Shown here piece after piece: positions 25,501 through 39,951 of a stretch of DNA of 64,000 nucleotides. Within the stretch, counting starts at the first letter, position 1. Every line of letters begins with the position of its first letter. The stretch is from Psoroptes ovis (lineage: Eukaryota; Arthropoda; Arachnida; Sarcoptiformes; Psoroptidae): assembly GCA_002943765.1 (NCBI GenBank), contig PQWQ01000007.1, forward strand, positions 746,501 through 810,500, read 5' to 3'. The notes beneath the pieces are model-generated. The model did no database searches, was not told the origin of the DNA, and worked only from the letters and a program-made list of their open reading frames with translations. The position numbers and the translations under genes are program-made.

Positions 25501-26420
25501 AAAATTGCATAAATCTCTTCATCAAAATTACATACAATTTCTTCAAATTTCAATTAAAAAAATTTAATTTTTTTTTCAAAAGGTGCAAGTGCAAAAGGAG
25601 CATAAACACCAGCATAATTAATTCAATGAATGACTGAACAAATAGATAATAATAATCGTAATTATTATTATTTGTGATTGCATTGTACACATTCATCGAC
25701 AATCATCAGACAAACAAACGTAAACAAACTACAAAAAAGCAGCATAAATAAACAAACATTGCTCACCCTTGTCATCATCATCCTAGACATCATCAACATC
25801 ATCTGTCTAATTGATATTTAGTATAACAAAATCATCGTCAATCGTAGAGGATACAATGAAATTAATTAATAATCATACACATTAAACAAATATTTGTTGG
25901 TTTTTGTCGTATAATTGTTTCGTATTGTATCCACCACCACCAACAACAATAATATAATTTTCATTTTGTGATACGTTTTTTCCCAATTGTAACTGTGTGG
26001 TGTAAAAACAAAAACAAAAACGTAAAAATAATTGAATTTCATTCTGACAATTTCGTATATTAAATTGAATCAATCAGATTTTGTCATCATAATCATAATT
26101 ATAAAATATCATTAAATCATCATAATTGATCATTGATCATTCAAAGCATTCCATTTGATTTCTTCTTGAAAAAAAAAGAAATAATAATTTTTAAAAATTC
26201 TATTGAACCCTTTGTTTGTTTGTTTGTTTATTTGTGTCTGTATTTTGATTTTTGATATTTGATTTGATTGATTTGATTTGATTGTAATCAGAATCAGCAA
26301 GAGAGATATTTCTGGTGGAAAAAGTGTTTTGTTTTTGTTTTTGTTTTCCAAATATATTTCAACTGAAATTGTTCAAATATTTTTTGTGATATTGTCGTTC
26401 ATTAATCAATTATTGATACA
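22563..26420. other. Divergent intergenic region between smoothelin and PDK1 genes
   Basis: 3.9 kb without a supported coding exon. It contains a GA microsatellite at 23471-23488, a perfect 18-bp fold-back at 24423-24474, and long A/T tracts around 25140-25600. It presumably holds both promoters and 5' non-coding exons. Confidence 0.5.
24423..24474. repeat. Fold-back with 18-bp perfect stem
   Basis: TTGTTTGTTTGTGATGTT is repeated inverted as AACATCACAAACAAACAA with a 16-nt loop made of AAATC repeats. Non-coding. Confidence 0.6.
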
Positions 26421-28687
26421 ATGGATACTGCCAAACGTTGTCCCGAAGATTTCGTGTTCCATCGAATCATTGGTGAAGGTTCATTTTCAATGGTAAGTGG
26501 GGGGTCATAGCCTTGCGATAATTATTTATGATTGATTAATGATTTATTAATTAATTTCTGATCCCCAAGGTTTATCTTGCACGTGATGTACAAACCAAAT
26601 ATCTGTGTGCTGTAAAAGTATGTGAAAAATCACATATACATCGGGAAAAAATGCGTAAAGCAATATTTCGTGAAAAACAAATAATGAAATATTTGACTGA
26701 AAAACAATCAAAATTTATCATTAAATTGCTTTCAACATTTCAAGATGATACAAGATTATGTAAGTTTGATTATAGTGTTCTTTTGAATTTGATTTAATTG
26801 TCTGAAATTCTATTTGTTCATAGATTTTGTATTAAATTATTGTGTCAATGGTGAATTGCTATCATTCATAAATCAACGTGAAATTTTCGATCATCAAGCA
26901 ACATTATTTTATGCTGGTGAAATATTGGTCGCTCTTGAACATCTTCATCGTTTAGATATTGTTCATCGGTATAGTTTTTTGAATAATTTGAATTCAGATT
27001 CATTGTTTTAATTTCATTTAATTTTTTCGAATGACCAGGGACTTGAAACCAGAAAATATTTTGCTAAATGAAAAAATGCACATACAAATAACGGATTTTG
27101 GTTCAGCATTTTTCCTCAATGATCCAACTGGTGAAAAAAATGACCCATTTGAAACGACAAAATACTCTTATCATCGTAGCCGTAAAAATACATTTGTTGG
27201 CACAGCTCAATATGTATCACCTGAAATGTTATCGAATAAAAAAATAACCGGAATGTGTGACATATGGGCATGGGCTTGTATGCTATTTCAAATGATTGCG
27301 GCTACACCACCATTTTCCGGTGGTAATGAATATTCGATATTTCAAAAAATACAAAATTTAGATTATAAATTCAACGAACAATTTCCGGACGATGCAAAAG
27401 AATTGATTAAACTGATATTGAAAATTGATCCACAAGATCGGCTAGGTTCAACGGATGATGTTAATGATGTAGAAAATGGTTATAAATCCATTCGTAATCA
27501 TAGATTTTTCCAATCCCTGAATAATGATTGGAATTTTTTAAACAAGAAACCTCCAGAAAAATTACTTTCGGTTGCACGTAATGAACAATCATTGGATGAA
27601 TTATGTGCCGAATTTGATCAAATGAATTTGACCACTGGTTTGAATGAAAAACAAATGACACGATTACTTTGTCTTTCATTACATCAAGAATCTGATTCAT
27701 TTAAATCATCATCATCATCATCGTCTGCAACTGCAGCAGCAAATAATTGTGATAATAAAAATAATCAACAACAACACCAGCAACAACAACAACAACGTAA
27801 ACATATAATGGATATAAGTAAAAGTGAATTCGATGAACGTATTCGACGACAAAAAGAAACAAATAAATTTCATCAATTTGTCGAAAATAACCTTATCATT
27901 AAACAAGGTTTAATTGATAAGAAAAAAGGATTGATACCGCGGCGCCGTATGTTTCTGTTGACGACCGGACCACATTTATATTATGTTGATCCAGCCAATA
28001 TGATATTGAAAGGTGAAGTACCGTTCGGTAAAGATATGCGTACAGAGGCGAAAAATTTTCGTAATTTTTATATTCATGTTGTAAGTATCGATTCGAATTA
28101 ATCTGATTATTCATTGATTAATCAAAATCATTGCCTTTTATATGATTTTCCAGCCAAATCGTACATATATCCTTGAAGATATAACCAATAATGCACCTGG
28201 TTGGTGTGAAATAATTGATAATGTTAATAAATATGCCTTACAACAACAAGATCAACAGCAACAATCAACGAATAAAACCACTGATAATTGTACAAATGAT
28301 CGTCAACTGCAGCATCAGCAGAATAATGGCTGCAATAATCAAAATAATACAAATAATAGTTTGAATAATTCAAATAATTCAATCAATAACAATAATAATC
28401 CTTCTAATACTAATACTACTAATAATTCAAATGTAAAAAAATCAAGAAATAGTATATTTAATTTAAATATTAAGAAAATAACATCATCCAGTTCATCATC
28501 ATCATCCAGTTCATCCAATTCATCATCGTCCAATACATCAAATACAAATCAATCATCATCATCAGCGAATCATTCATTATTAAATCAACAACAACATCAC
28601 CAGCAGCAGCAGCAAAGTAATAATAACAATAATAATAACAGTAATACATCATCATCATCATCGATAGCAGCTAATAATAATAATTGA
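26421..28687 (+). CDS. PDPK1: 3-phosphoinositide-dependent protein kinase 1 (PDK1)
   Basis: Five exons, 26421-26492, 26570-26759, 26824-26968, 27039-28080 and 28154-28687, join in phases 0, 1, 2 and 0 to give 660 residues. The kinase domain starts by residue 10, so the long N-terminal tail of vertebrate PDK1 is missing. Visible are the glycine loop IGEGSFSMVYLARD, the lysine in CAVKV, HRDLKPEN across an exon junction, DFG and the activation loop NTFVGTAQYVSPEML. Thr stands where human PDK1 has the autophosphorylated Ser241. GGNEYSIFQKI is a PDK1 hallmark. A PH domain follows at about residues 418-515 (LIIKQGLIDKKKGL, RRRMFLL, LYYVDP, GWCEII), expected to bind phosphoinositides. The last ~140 residues are a Gln/Asn/Ser tail. 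It activates AKT, S6K and other AGC kinases at the membrane. Poly(A) signals lie at about 28785. Confidence 0.95.
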
Positions 28688-30258
28688 ATTGATTTTGAAA
28701 TTTGAAAAATTTAAAAAGTTTCATTTCAATTCTATTTTTTATTTAAATTTTTAATTTTGATTTTGATTCAAAATACATGGATTGAAATAAAATAAAATAA
28801 AATTTGAATTTAAATTTGAATTATTCAAATATTGTTTGGATGCTTTCAATGAGTTTTCGATGATTTCAACGTTGTGTTCGTGGATTTTTGGTTGAAATTT
28901 TTCTGGTCGACCACTAAATCAACATGGTTGATTCATGACCATAAAAATCAAAACAATTGAATTTGAAATGAATTTTAAAATGACCGTATTCGGTCATTTT
29001 AAAATTTTCGATAATGATTCGTGACAATTGGTTCGAATTTTGAAATGAATTGTTGATTTTAAGTAGATTTGATTTAGTAAAAACAATGATCAAATTAAAA
29101 CAAAGCTAAAACAACAGTAAAACAATAGTAACGATAATAATTTATGACACTTTTTACAAATCAAAGATAAGATAATCGATTGAAATCAATTGATTGATGT
29201 ATCATTGATGTAGCTTGAGGATGATAATAATATTATAATCGATGCTATTGAATGATGATGACGATGCTATCAATCAATCGATTGATTGATTGATTGAGAG
29301 ATGTGTGTATTCGATGATGTTTGATGATGTTAATATTAAAACAATAAATACCATAAATAACTGATATATGATTTTCAGCATCATTTTAATCAACATCATT
29401 ATTTTAATAATTGTGTTTTAACTTGTTGTGTGTGAATGTATTTGTTTTGTTTTATTTTCATTTTCATTTTCATTTTTTGTTTTTAAAAATTCATTTTCAT
29501 ACAATGTTTATTGTATTTATATGTATTTAATTGTTATTATTATGAATATCAAATGTCTAAATATTATTAGAAATATATTATAAAAATAATAAATAGAAAC
29601 ATCAATAATCATTCATTGATTCATTTTGTTTATTTATTTTTATATTTATTTATTTTAATTCTTTTGAAAAAGATATTGCGGATCATAAATGTAAGCTTTT
29701 TTTGCTGCTGCTAATAATGACAATAATAATAACGATAATAATTATATGATCACAATAGAAATATTAGTGGAAATAATCTGATTTTGCTTTGATTATTACT
29801 ATTTTGATTAGTATCATCATCATCATTAAAGTTTAAAAGAAATTTGATTGCAACAATTATTCATTCATTTATTCATTCATTCATCGTTGATTTGTTTCTG
29901 TCATTTTATTTGTAATAAACATTTTAGTATTGAATATTTATAAAGATCTAATTTATATTTCTCTGTGATTCAATTATCGTATGTATTTTCATTTAAAATT
30001 GTCAATTCTTTGAAATTATCAATGATAATAATTTCGATTCGATTAACGTCAAATGATGATATTTCAAATTAACAAAGAAATATAATGTAATATATGTGAA
30101 ATAATAATAATAAGAATTATATCAATTTATGTAGAAGGGTGACAATTACAATTTAAAAAAAAAAATTCTAAAAAAAGAATATTCTTTGTCAAAGATTAGT
30201 TTTCTTCGTATTTCGTCTTAATGTTTTAACGTCTTAATGTTGATGCTGATGAAATTGA
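28688..30258. other. Intergenic: PDK1 3' end to SARM1 first coding exon
   Basis: AT-rich with AATAAA tracts at about 28785-28800 (probable PDK1 3' end), a perfect hairpin at 28971-29006, and TGATTGATTGAT and TTATTTAT simple repeats. No exon is supported. Confidence 0.5.
28971..29006. repeat. Perfect hairpin, 16-bp stem and 4-nt loop
   Basis: AATTTTAAAATGACCG, loop TATT, then CGGTCATTTTAAAATT. It lies about 280 bp after the PDK1 stop codon, so it may be in the 3' UTR or beyond it. There is no T-run, and eukaryotic polymerase II does not use such hairpins as terminators. Confidence 0.6.
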
Positions 30259-33200
30259 ATGGTGATACTGACGACAATGATCATTGTAATTGGTATGATG
30301 ATGACACCAATGAAAGATGATGAACATGATGATCATCATGATCATGATGATGATCAAAAGCAGCAGTCAAAACAGCTACAAAATTTACGATTAAAATTAC
30401 GATTATTAAAGAAAAATATTGCAACAACAACAACAACGACGACTACAACATCTTATATTCATCAACAACAACTTAAACATCAACAACAGCAAACATTAAT
30501 TGATAAAAATATTGAATCAAGTAAGTATATCTCCTATGTAAATATTATCATTGAAATATGAATGTTTGATGCATATTTGATTGCGTCTGCTATTGTCTAT
30601 TGAACATATTTAAATAAATGAAAATAAAATAAAACTCAGAAAGACATTGAATCTTTGTTTATCATTGTTTGCTTATCATCATCATCATCATTTTGATGAT
30701 TATTATTAAAATGAATGAACATGATGCTTATCAAATGTAAAAATTTCGAATGAATGAATGTACTTGTTGAATGCTCTCGGTACTTTATTGCTTATTGACG
30801 TATTACTACGTCGATAACATGCCTTAAAACTTGATTACCGGCGCTCCCTGGTTGACAATTTGTATTTTTTTTTTTAGTGACAGCCAAATAGCCATGATTT
30901 GTAAGTTGGCAAATGATAAGTAAAATGCAAGCACATGCATTGATTGTAGAAGCAAGCGATATTTCTTGAAAATATCCGAAAATCATTCTTTGAACAAAAT
31001 TCTTTGATTTTACATCTTCTTCTACTTCTTTTTCTGATTATTCTTGGTGAATTATGATCACCAATGATTGTATGTCACATATCAGAGCCGAGATTGAGCG
31101 ACTGATGATGCATCCACCATCGCCACCACCACCGCCACCAACATCGATGATTCTTTAAGTGTTCAAAGTACACGAATGATTCGAATGATAATCATTACAA
31201 TTCTACCATTAGCATTCTTTCAAAATTTATAGAAAAATTCATCATCAAAAATAATTAAAAAATTAATTAATTGTATACAAACTTGTACAGATTAACATAT
31301 CTTTTCTCGTGTATTTATTATTATTACCGTTGATTTAAAATTAAAAATTTTGTGAAATTCATTATCATCATCATCATCATCATCATCATATCTAAATCTC
31401 ATTGAAAATCTCTAAAATCAATGATAATTGTTCTTTTAATCTTTAATATTTAATATTTAGTTCTCTGTGTGTTTGTTTGCTTGCTTGTTTGTCTTATTTG
31501 GTGTTCGGATGCGTTGGTGTTTGTTTGGTGTTCGTGTGTGTGTATTTAAATCATTCATCCATGATCTTAATTAAATAAGATTCGCTGATAAATTATTAAA
31601 TGATTATAATTGAAAATCAATTGATGATATCGTAAATAAAGTATCGAGTAAATATCGAATTACAATCAATTTGATCGAGTTAATAATTGAAAATCGATTA
31701 ATTAAAACATCAATCAATCGAATTAATCAATCAAATGAATGATTTGAATCAATCAAACATAAAACAGAAATCAAATAAACAAACATAGGCAATTATCAAT
31801 CAACAACAATATCATCGACAACCGTAACACCAATATCGACACCAGTATCATCAAGACCATCGACACCATCCAGAATGAAAAAAGCATTTAAATCTGTATT
31901 TACAAGCAGTGGTGGTGGTGGATCAGGTGGAAGTAATGCTGGTGGTGGCGGTGGTGGTGGTGGTACCGGTAGTAATAATAATACGATTAAAATCAATCAT
32001 AATCATCATCAACATCATCATCAAAGAAATAATGAATTTGATGATCAACAATATCAACAGCAACAGTCACAGCAGCAGCAACAATCAGGTTTGATTTTTG
32101 ATAATTTCGTAAAGAGTAAATAACTGAAAATCCACAGGAAAATTTAATTGTTGAATGAATACAAGCAAAGAAAACAATGAAAATCTTCTGATTTTCATTG
32201 TTTTTATGGAAACAATTAAATTAAATTTCTTTTGAATTAAATCATAATAAATAAAATTATAAGAATTTCCATTGAATTTATCTTTTTATTATTCAATTCA
32301 AAAATGAAAGAATTAAGAATTAAAGCTAAGAATTTGTGCTAATTCTCACTCTTTAGGGATTCTATGTTCTATTTGCCATTTGCATTTACAATTATTAGAA
32401 ATTCATATGATCATACGAATAATAAAAATAATATTTAAAAAAATAATAATAATTCGGTTGTTTACATTAATTAATTTTTTGAATATTTAAATATTCATGA
32501 AATTTTCGTATATTTAAAAAAAAAAAATTTTGGCTAAATTTAGTTTAAATAATAATAATAATAATAATTATATCATAAATTCGTAGGCATCATCATCCAT
32601 AGATTTTTTTTCATTCAAAAACATTTATGATGCCACCATTGAAAATATGATGAAATGAGCATACGAATCAATTCATTCATTTCAATTCAATTTAATTCTT
32701 CTTTTAAACGAAGAATTCCCATTCTTTGAAGAATTTTCAAAAATTCTTCAAAATTCTTAACCGCTACTAAATTCAATTCAATTCAATAATACTGTAACAT
32801 TTTGTAATTTTGCGAAAATATCAACAACAACAATGAATTGAATTGAATTGAAATGAATGGCTTGAATTTAGTTGAAAACAAACAAAACACTTGTAGAAAT
32901 TTTATTCAATTTTTGATGGAAAATAAACGGATAGATTTCGACATAATTTTCGATTGATTCTGTCAAGATTTGATTTGATTTAATTTAATTGAAATTAATC
33001 AAAATTTAATAATTTTGCAGATGATCAGCAACAACAACAATCAAATGATCAACCAATCGTTATTGAATATAAAAGTGATTCCGAATCGCCACCACCAACA
33101 CGTATACCGATAAATAGTAATAAAGAAACGAAAAATCGGCTAACACCCGAATCGAATCGTATGAAACATTCTGATCGTCTTGCAGAAATGTATTCGCGAC

Positions 33201-36200
33201 AGGTATGTGAATTAATGCGAATGAATTTGATTCAAATGATTAAAGGATCTGTTTTCTGATGACATTTTGACAGTTATCAGCATCGAATAAATCAAATTTT
33301 ATGAAACATTCAGCCGAAAATAGCCGTAAATCTAGTCTTGATCATGCATTTGATTTCAATAATTTCAATCCGAATAATAACAATCCAAATAATAATGATG
33401 GCGATGATGAAGATGATAATAATAATAATAGTACCACAGTAATAGTACAACCAGCTGATAGTGATAATGAAGATTCACGACCATCATCACCTGTTGCATC
33501 TCCACAACCATCACCATCTACGCTAGAACGTCGAAATGTTATGACACCAATGTCCAAATCTAAACATCATCATCATTTGTTAGCATCATCGGATGGATTT
33601 AAGGCACAAAAAATGGCCACAGCAAATCAAGAGATGCGTATGATGATGACAAACGATTCGAAAATTGCGGAAAAAAGTTCAATCGCACAAATGAAAGCCA
33701 AGATGGAATCGAACGGGTTTTCGGCATCGAAAATAATCGCAGCTAAAGAAGATCATAAACAAATACAATTCGGTGATACGTTGATGAAAACTCAATCATC
33801 ATCGAAAACAAGTTCAGCATCAATGACAATGTCTTCATCATCATCATCAGCAACAGCATCAGCTTCAGCAACAGCATTAGCATCAGCTTCAGCTGCTGGT
33901 TCTGCTGAAAATATGCTTGGATTTGGTGCATCCGATAAAGCATTACGTTCAGGACTATTAACATCTGGTAGTCGTAATAAACCTATCGGTTATAGTCCAT
34001 TTAAATTATCAGCAAGTACAAAATTAAATGAATTATTTCAATCAATGTCACCGAAAATGTTAACATTTTCGAATGAAGTCGATTTGGAATTTGATGAATT
34101 GAAATCAATTGCGAAAACATTTAAAAATCCAATCATATCAAAGACGGAATCGATCAATATGAAAGGTTCAATGAATAAGCTCGAAAATAAAATGCTAAAT
34201 CTATGCAAGGAATTAGTACAAAATCGTACAAATGTTGACATATTATTAGTGATGACTGAAATGATTAAAAAAGCATGGTCAGTACCACAATGTGGTTATG
34301 ATCTTGGTTTTAATATGTCAAAAGTAATCAGAGAAACTGGTGCATTAGAAGCATTGCTGTGTAATATTGAATCAGATGATGATTGGAAAATACAATTTTC
34401 AAGTTTACAATTGCTTGAACAATGTTTAGTATCGGATAATCGTGATTATGTTGTTGAACATGGCCTAGAAAAAGTTGTATGCACAGCCAAAGAATGTGTG
34501 GATAAAAAACAATTAGATGAAGTGATTGTCGGTGTCGGTATTTTGGAACATATGTTCAAACATTCAGAAAATACCTGTAAAGAAGTTATCAAGCTGAATG
34601 GTCTCAAAACAATTCTACAAGAATGTCGTAGTACAAATATTGAAGTATTAAGACATTGTGCATCGGCATTAGCCAATCTTAGTCTGTATGGTGGTCCAGA
34701 TAGTCAAGAAGCAATGATCAAACTGAAAGCAGCCATGTGGTTGTTTCCATTAGCATTTCATAATGATGATAATATTAAATATTATGCATGTTTAGCCATT
34801 ACAGTATTGGTAGCTAATCAAGAATTAGAAGCTGAAGTAATTAAATCGGGTACATTAGATCTTTGTGAACCATTCGTATTGTCACATAATCCGGAAGAAT
34901 TTGCAAAAAGTTCAACATCACATATTCATGGTCAATCGAAAAATTGGTTAGCACGTTTAGTGCCAGTGTTGATGAGTAAACGAGAAGAAGCGAGAAGTTT
35001 GGCTGCATTTCATTTTGCTATGGAAGCATGGATTAAGAAAACACAGGAACAAACTGAGGTATATAACCAGTTAATTAGTTTAATTAATGATTAATCAAGT
35101 ATTCTATTAATTGAATTTTGAATAGATATTCAAAGAAATAAACGCTGTGAATGCACTGAAAAAAGTTGCAAGTTGTCCAAACGCCATAGCATCAAAATAT
35201 GCAGCACAAGCTCTAAGATTGACTGGTGAAGAAGTGCCACATAAATTATCACAACAAGTACCGCTATGGACAATTGAAGATGTAAAAGAATGGGTCAAAC
35301 AAATTGGTTTCGGTTCTTATTGTCAAGAATTTGAAAAAAGTCGTGTAGATGGTGATCTATTGCTGCAATTAAATGAACATATGCTGCATAATGATATTGG
35401 AATTGAAAACGGTATCCTACGGAAACGTTTTATGCGTGAATTAGGAAATCTTAAACAAATTACCGATTATTCTAGTTGTGATCCAACAAACATTACAATG
35501 TTTTTGAATAATATTGGTCCAGAATTTCTTAAATACACTTATTCATTGTTGAATGGTGGTTTAGATAAAAATACGCTTACAATTATGAATGATGATTTAT
35601 TATTACAAGAATTTAATATAAATAGTACTGTTCATCGAATGAAATTGTTATCAGCAGCTGAAAGTAAGTAACAATATGCTTTTCACTTAAAATGACTCAC
35701 AGGTCATTGATCACTAATATGACCAATATAATCACACAACAATAACATTTGAATTGTGGTTTGTCAAATATGTCGAAAAAAACGATTGATTTTCATCCAT
35801 TGATTTTAATTCATTTTATTTCTCATTTCTTTCATTTAAATTGAATGCAAAAACATGTTGAAAACACAAAAATTAAGATTTGAAAAAAAGTCAACCATCA
35901 ACAATTGATTCGAGCAAAAGTGAAAATGATCCGAATAAAATATTGGATGTATTCATTAGTTATCGTCGCTCAAATGGTTCACAATTGGCAAGGTAAATTG
36001 ATTTGAATTGAATTGATTCCAAACTAATAATCCGATTAATGTTTCATATGTTTCAATCCATTTTATGTTCAATTCTTTATTTCTCAATCATCATCGTTGG
36101 TACCATTCGTAAAACTACCATTTTCTCACCACTACCATATGATTGATGGATTAATATTTCACCGAAATTATCCCTGAACATGCATCGATTCGATTCGAAT

Positions 36201-37238
36201 GTTATAATCTACTTATTATTTCAAAATTCGGTGCTAATACATGGTGCTGATACATGGTGCAAATGTGCGGCCATTATCATTGTTATTGTTAATATCATCG
36301 AATTAACAATCCATGGCCTTATACAACAACAACCCAAACACCAGCTTATTAAAAGTACATTTACAATTACGCGGATTTTCCGTATTCCTCGATGTTGAAC
36401 GGTTGGAAGCTGGTAAATTTGATAATAATCTTCTAAACAGTATACGACAAGCAAAACATTTTTTATTGGTTCTCACGCCAAATGCGCTAGATCGTTGTAT
36501 TAATGATGATGAACAAAAAGATTGGGTTCATCGGGTATGTACCATGCCATTTACGCTTATTAATAAATGCCAATTTCAATTGACTTTATGCCATTTTGTG
36601 ATTACCACATAATAATCATTGGTTATTATATCGAAATGATAATCTTTTAACATTTCTTACAATGTAAAATATGATATTCACACCCTAAAATATATCAATC
36701 AATTGTTATTAATATATGTGAAATATTTGACCTTTTAAATTTTTAAATTTTTGAATTTAGGAAATTGCACAAGCACTGTTGTGTAAATGTAATATAATAC
36801 CAATTATGGAATCATTCAATTGGCCAGAACCTGATCAATTACCTGAAGATATTAAGCCAATTTGTCATTTTAATGGTGTTAGGTATTTCTTTTTTCATTG
36901 ATTGATTGATTGAATTTCCAATTTTTTAAAATTTTTTTAATTTTCCACCCTTAAGATGGATACACGATTATCAAGAAGCATGTGTTGATAAATTGGAAAG
37001 ATTTATGCGTGGTGATTTCAACCCAAGACAATCACAAGATCATTTAAATCAAACGGGTGGTCAATGTGGCGCCGGTAATTGTCCACCATCATCATCAACG
37101 ACAACCTCATCATCACGTTATGGTTTACAACCATATGGATTACCACCGACACCGAATACGCCCGGTATTCGATCACCAAGTCAACAAAGACGTAGTTGTT
37201 CAGTGGAAAATGTACGAAATCAATCAGCAAATGATTGA
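30259..37238 (+). CDS. SARM1: SARM1: ARM-SAM-SAM-TIR NAD hydrolase
   Basis: Nine exons in frame: 30259-30520, 31789-32088, 33021-33202, 33274-35058, 35126-35663, 35878-35992, 36345-36534, 36761-36882 and 36956-37238 (1258 residues). Exons 3-9 are secure. Exons 1-2 are inferred from matching phase 1 junctions; the protein could instead start at ATG 31875. The first ~500 residues are Asn/Gln/Ser/Gly-rich. ARM repeats follow at about 505-890 ([33 protein letters not shown]). SAM1 is at about 888-955 ([15 protein letters not shown]), SAM2 at about 956-1021 and TIR at about 1043-1180. The TIR has [32 protein letters not shown] and [10 protein letters not shown]. The glutamate of LEAG is the position known as the NADase catalytic residue (Glu642) in human SARM1. 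[11 protein letters not shown] is conserved. Known relatives trigger axon degeneration and act in immune signalling. AATAAA lies at about 37609. Confidence 0.94.
30521..31788 (+). other. Inferred SARM1 intron 1
   Basis: A 1.27-kb stretch between GTAAGT at 30521 and the acceptor ACATAG at 31788. It contains the repeat fragment at 30797-30848, CAC/CCA-rich and TCA simple repeats (31360-31390) and a GTTTG-rich tract near 31480-31530. Confidence 0.45.
30797..30848 (-). repeat. Second copy of the GACGTA palindrome repeat fragment
   Basis: GACGTATTACTACGTC (30797-30812), then 25 bp, then CCGGCGCTCCC. This is the inverted arrangement of 3687-3736 with the same spacer length. It lies in the inferred SARM1 intron 1. 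Confidence 0.35.
32171..32204. repeat. Perfect hairpin, 15-bp stem and 4-nt loop
   Basis: AAAACAATGAAAATC, loop TTCT, GATTTTCATTGTTTT. It starts 83 bp inside SARM1 intron 2 (32089-33020). Otherwise that intron shows only AT-rich simple sequence and (AAT)n near 32550. Confidence 0.6.
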
Positions 37239-39951
37239 TTTGAATGAATCAAAGACAAATTGATGCCAAAATGATCAAAATCAGAAATTGAACATAACTT
37301 AAGTGCCACATTTATTTTTCTATTTATTTTAATTTGAATTATTTTTTTTAAAATAAGCATTTTTTGAATTTAAATTTAAATCATTTTATTAATTGTCATT
37401 GATTATTATTAATATTATTATTTATGTTTTTTTTTTGATTATTATAATCATTATGATTATTTTCCTCATAAATTATTATTTGTTTTATTGATATCACAAT
37501 TATACGTCTTTACCTCATGGAAAACCTTCATAATCATGATCAAGACCTTTTGCCATTTTCAAGAGCTTATCATTACTTGTCCATGCGACATATACCGATC
37601 ATGTACGGTGAATAAAGCTTTCCATGTACCGTAAATACACCTTGTCATTTATGCCATTCCATAATATGAATGCTTGATGCACATAATGATCATCAAATGA
37701 AAGTTTTATTTCAAAAATATTTTTTTCAAGTATTTTCTGGCCATATGTGGTATTGGTGAATTATTGTTAATCATTTATCAGAATTTGGAATGGAATTCAT
37801 TTGTATTACAAAGCCATATTGGAAAAGTTTATGACTACAGAAACACATATGTTACATTTTGGAATTCAAAATGTTGAAAATGATGAAAATGATTTAATAA
37901 TTTAAAATTCAAAAATTGTGGTCATCATTATCATCGTCATCGTATTATTGGTTATTACAATTTAAATCTTAAGGACTTTGAGGACATTTAATTTAAATCA
38001 TTTGTATCATTTTGTATCATTTTCATTCATTGTACCATATTGTTTTGCCAATTATTCATTTAATGATGATGATTTATTTTTGATAAATATTCATGAGGTA
38101 TTCATCTGTTCATTTCAATGAATTGAGATTGAAATTGAAATTGTAATGAATTCAGCCAAAGTTGATTGATGATCGCGAAGAATCGTGGATGATTTACATT
38201 ATAATATCCGATCGATGAATTGCAGAATTATCATAATCATTTCAATGAATCGCTAATCATAATTAATGAATTCATTGATTTTAATTCAAATTCATTGAAA
38301 TTTGAATTATTCCACTGATATTTTCTATGGAAATTTCAATAGAAATTGCAAGAAATTTCAATTCACTTTCAATGCCTGCAATTTAATTAGTTGATCTTTG
38401 ATTAATTTTCGTTTTTAATTGGCTTAAAACAGCAATAGCAACAGCAACTTGAACGATAAGTAATTCATCATTTGCATTAACTTCTGCTTGCATTACACAT
38501 ATTTATATTATGATCATTACTATTCATTTTGTGTTTTTGAATGCTGAATAACAAAAGTCAATTGTCTTATTGACTTTCATATTTTATTTAGTCATCTTTG
38601 ATGACAAATTCTTATTTGTTTATTGTTGTTGCTGCTACTGCTGCTATTTGTCAATTAGTCATTTGTTGTTTATTTGACAATTTTAATTGTCAATTTTCGA
38701 TATGTGTACCATGTATGAACGATTTCAACTGAAATTTTTAAAATTCAAAAATAAATAAACAAACAAAATGTTTTTTGTTTGAAAGAATTTGTTTGAAAGA
38801 TTTCAATCATTATTATCACCATTATCAACATCATTTGACTATGGGAAAAATTTGACAAATGTTCAAACATTTGAAAATACCTTGGCAAATAAATGCAAAT
38901 ATCAAGCTTTGAATATATCTCAAAACCTCATGAATATACCTTTGAAATTACATAGCAGAAACAACTGCAGCAACTAATGCAGCAACAACCACCGGTAAGA
39001 CTATAGTTATATTCACAAAATTTTCACATTTGAAAAATTTGAAAAATATAATTCTCTCACAGTCTGAAAAATTTTCAAAATTGAAATCTTATTTTTCAAA
39101 TTCAAAAAGAAAAGTAAAATTCAACCTGAAAACATTTTGTAATAATATTTCAAAGATCTATGAATGATACACAATTATCAATGGCAAAAATATGAAGCAT
39201 TTGATTATTCAACCTTTGAAATCAATTTTTGATAATTTACTATGAACGACAACGATGAACAGCAATCAGAAGATTGAGCATCAGCAGATTAAGCATCAGC
39301 GAAATTCAAAGATATTCAATTCAAAGACATCCAATTCAAAAGATAATCATTCAAGATGATGTCGACCAAAACTGAAAAAAATACACGAGTAAATTCAATG
39401 AAATTCAATGAAGTATTGTGAATGTACGAGCAAATGTACGAGCAAATGGCCATAATAAAATTCATCAAATTCGTACATTTATTCGAGATTAAAATTGAAT
39501 AAATAGATAAATGTACATACATAGAAATATACGAAACGAATTTGAACAAATATCTCTTTTTGTGTATTTATTCTCAAGATTTAATTATATATTACAAAAA
39601 CGTCCAAAACAACGAAGCAACAAAACAACTGAACGAACAGTCAAATGCTTTTGAAAATCTATTGTCGAATAGATATAAAAGACATTAAAATTATTGACAA
39701 ATTTCTACGCAAATACAAGGCTATAAGCATTCAAAAATCTACACAAATACCAGATCTACCAAATACCAGCAAAACTCTACTCCAATAATACAAACATATG
39801 GAATTGAAAATACAAAATGAACAATTGATGCTGATGCTGATGATGATGACTATTATCATCATCATCATCATTATTATTATTATTATTATGGTACACATTT
39901 CTGGCTGAACATTGATGCACAAGAACACTTATTTCAATTATTCCAATCCGA

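Noticed and set aside
31875..31996. Overlapping frames on either strand of the Gly/Pro-rich SARM1 exon
   Set aside because: Shadows of the GGT repeat; the plus-strand frame joins SARM1 in phase, the others do not.
37515..37620. Short frames on both strands after SARM1
   Set aside because: Both are under 35 codons, lie in the probable SARM1 3' UTR, and have no recognised family.
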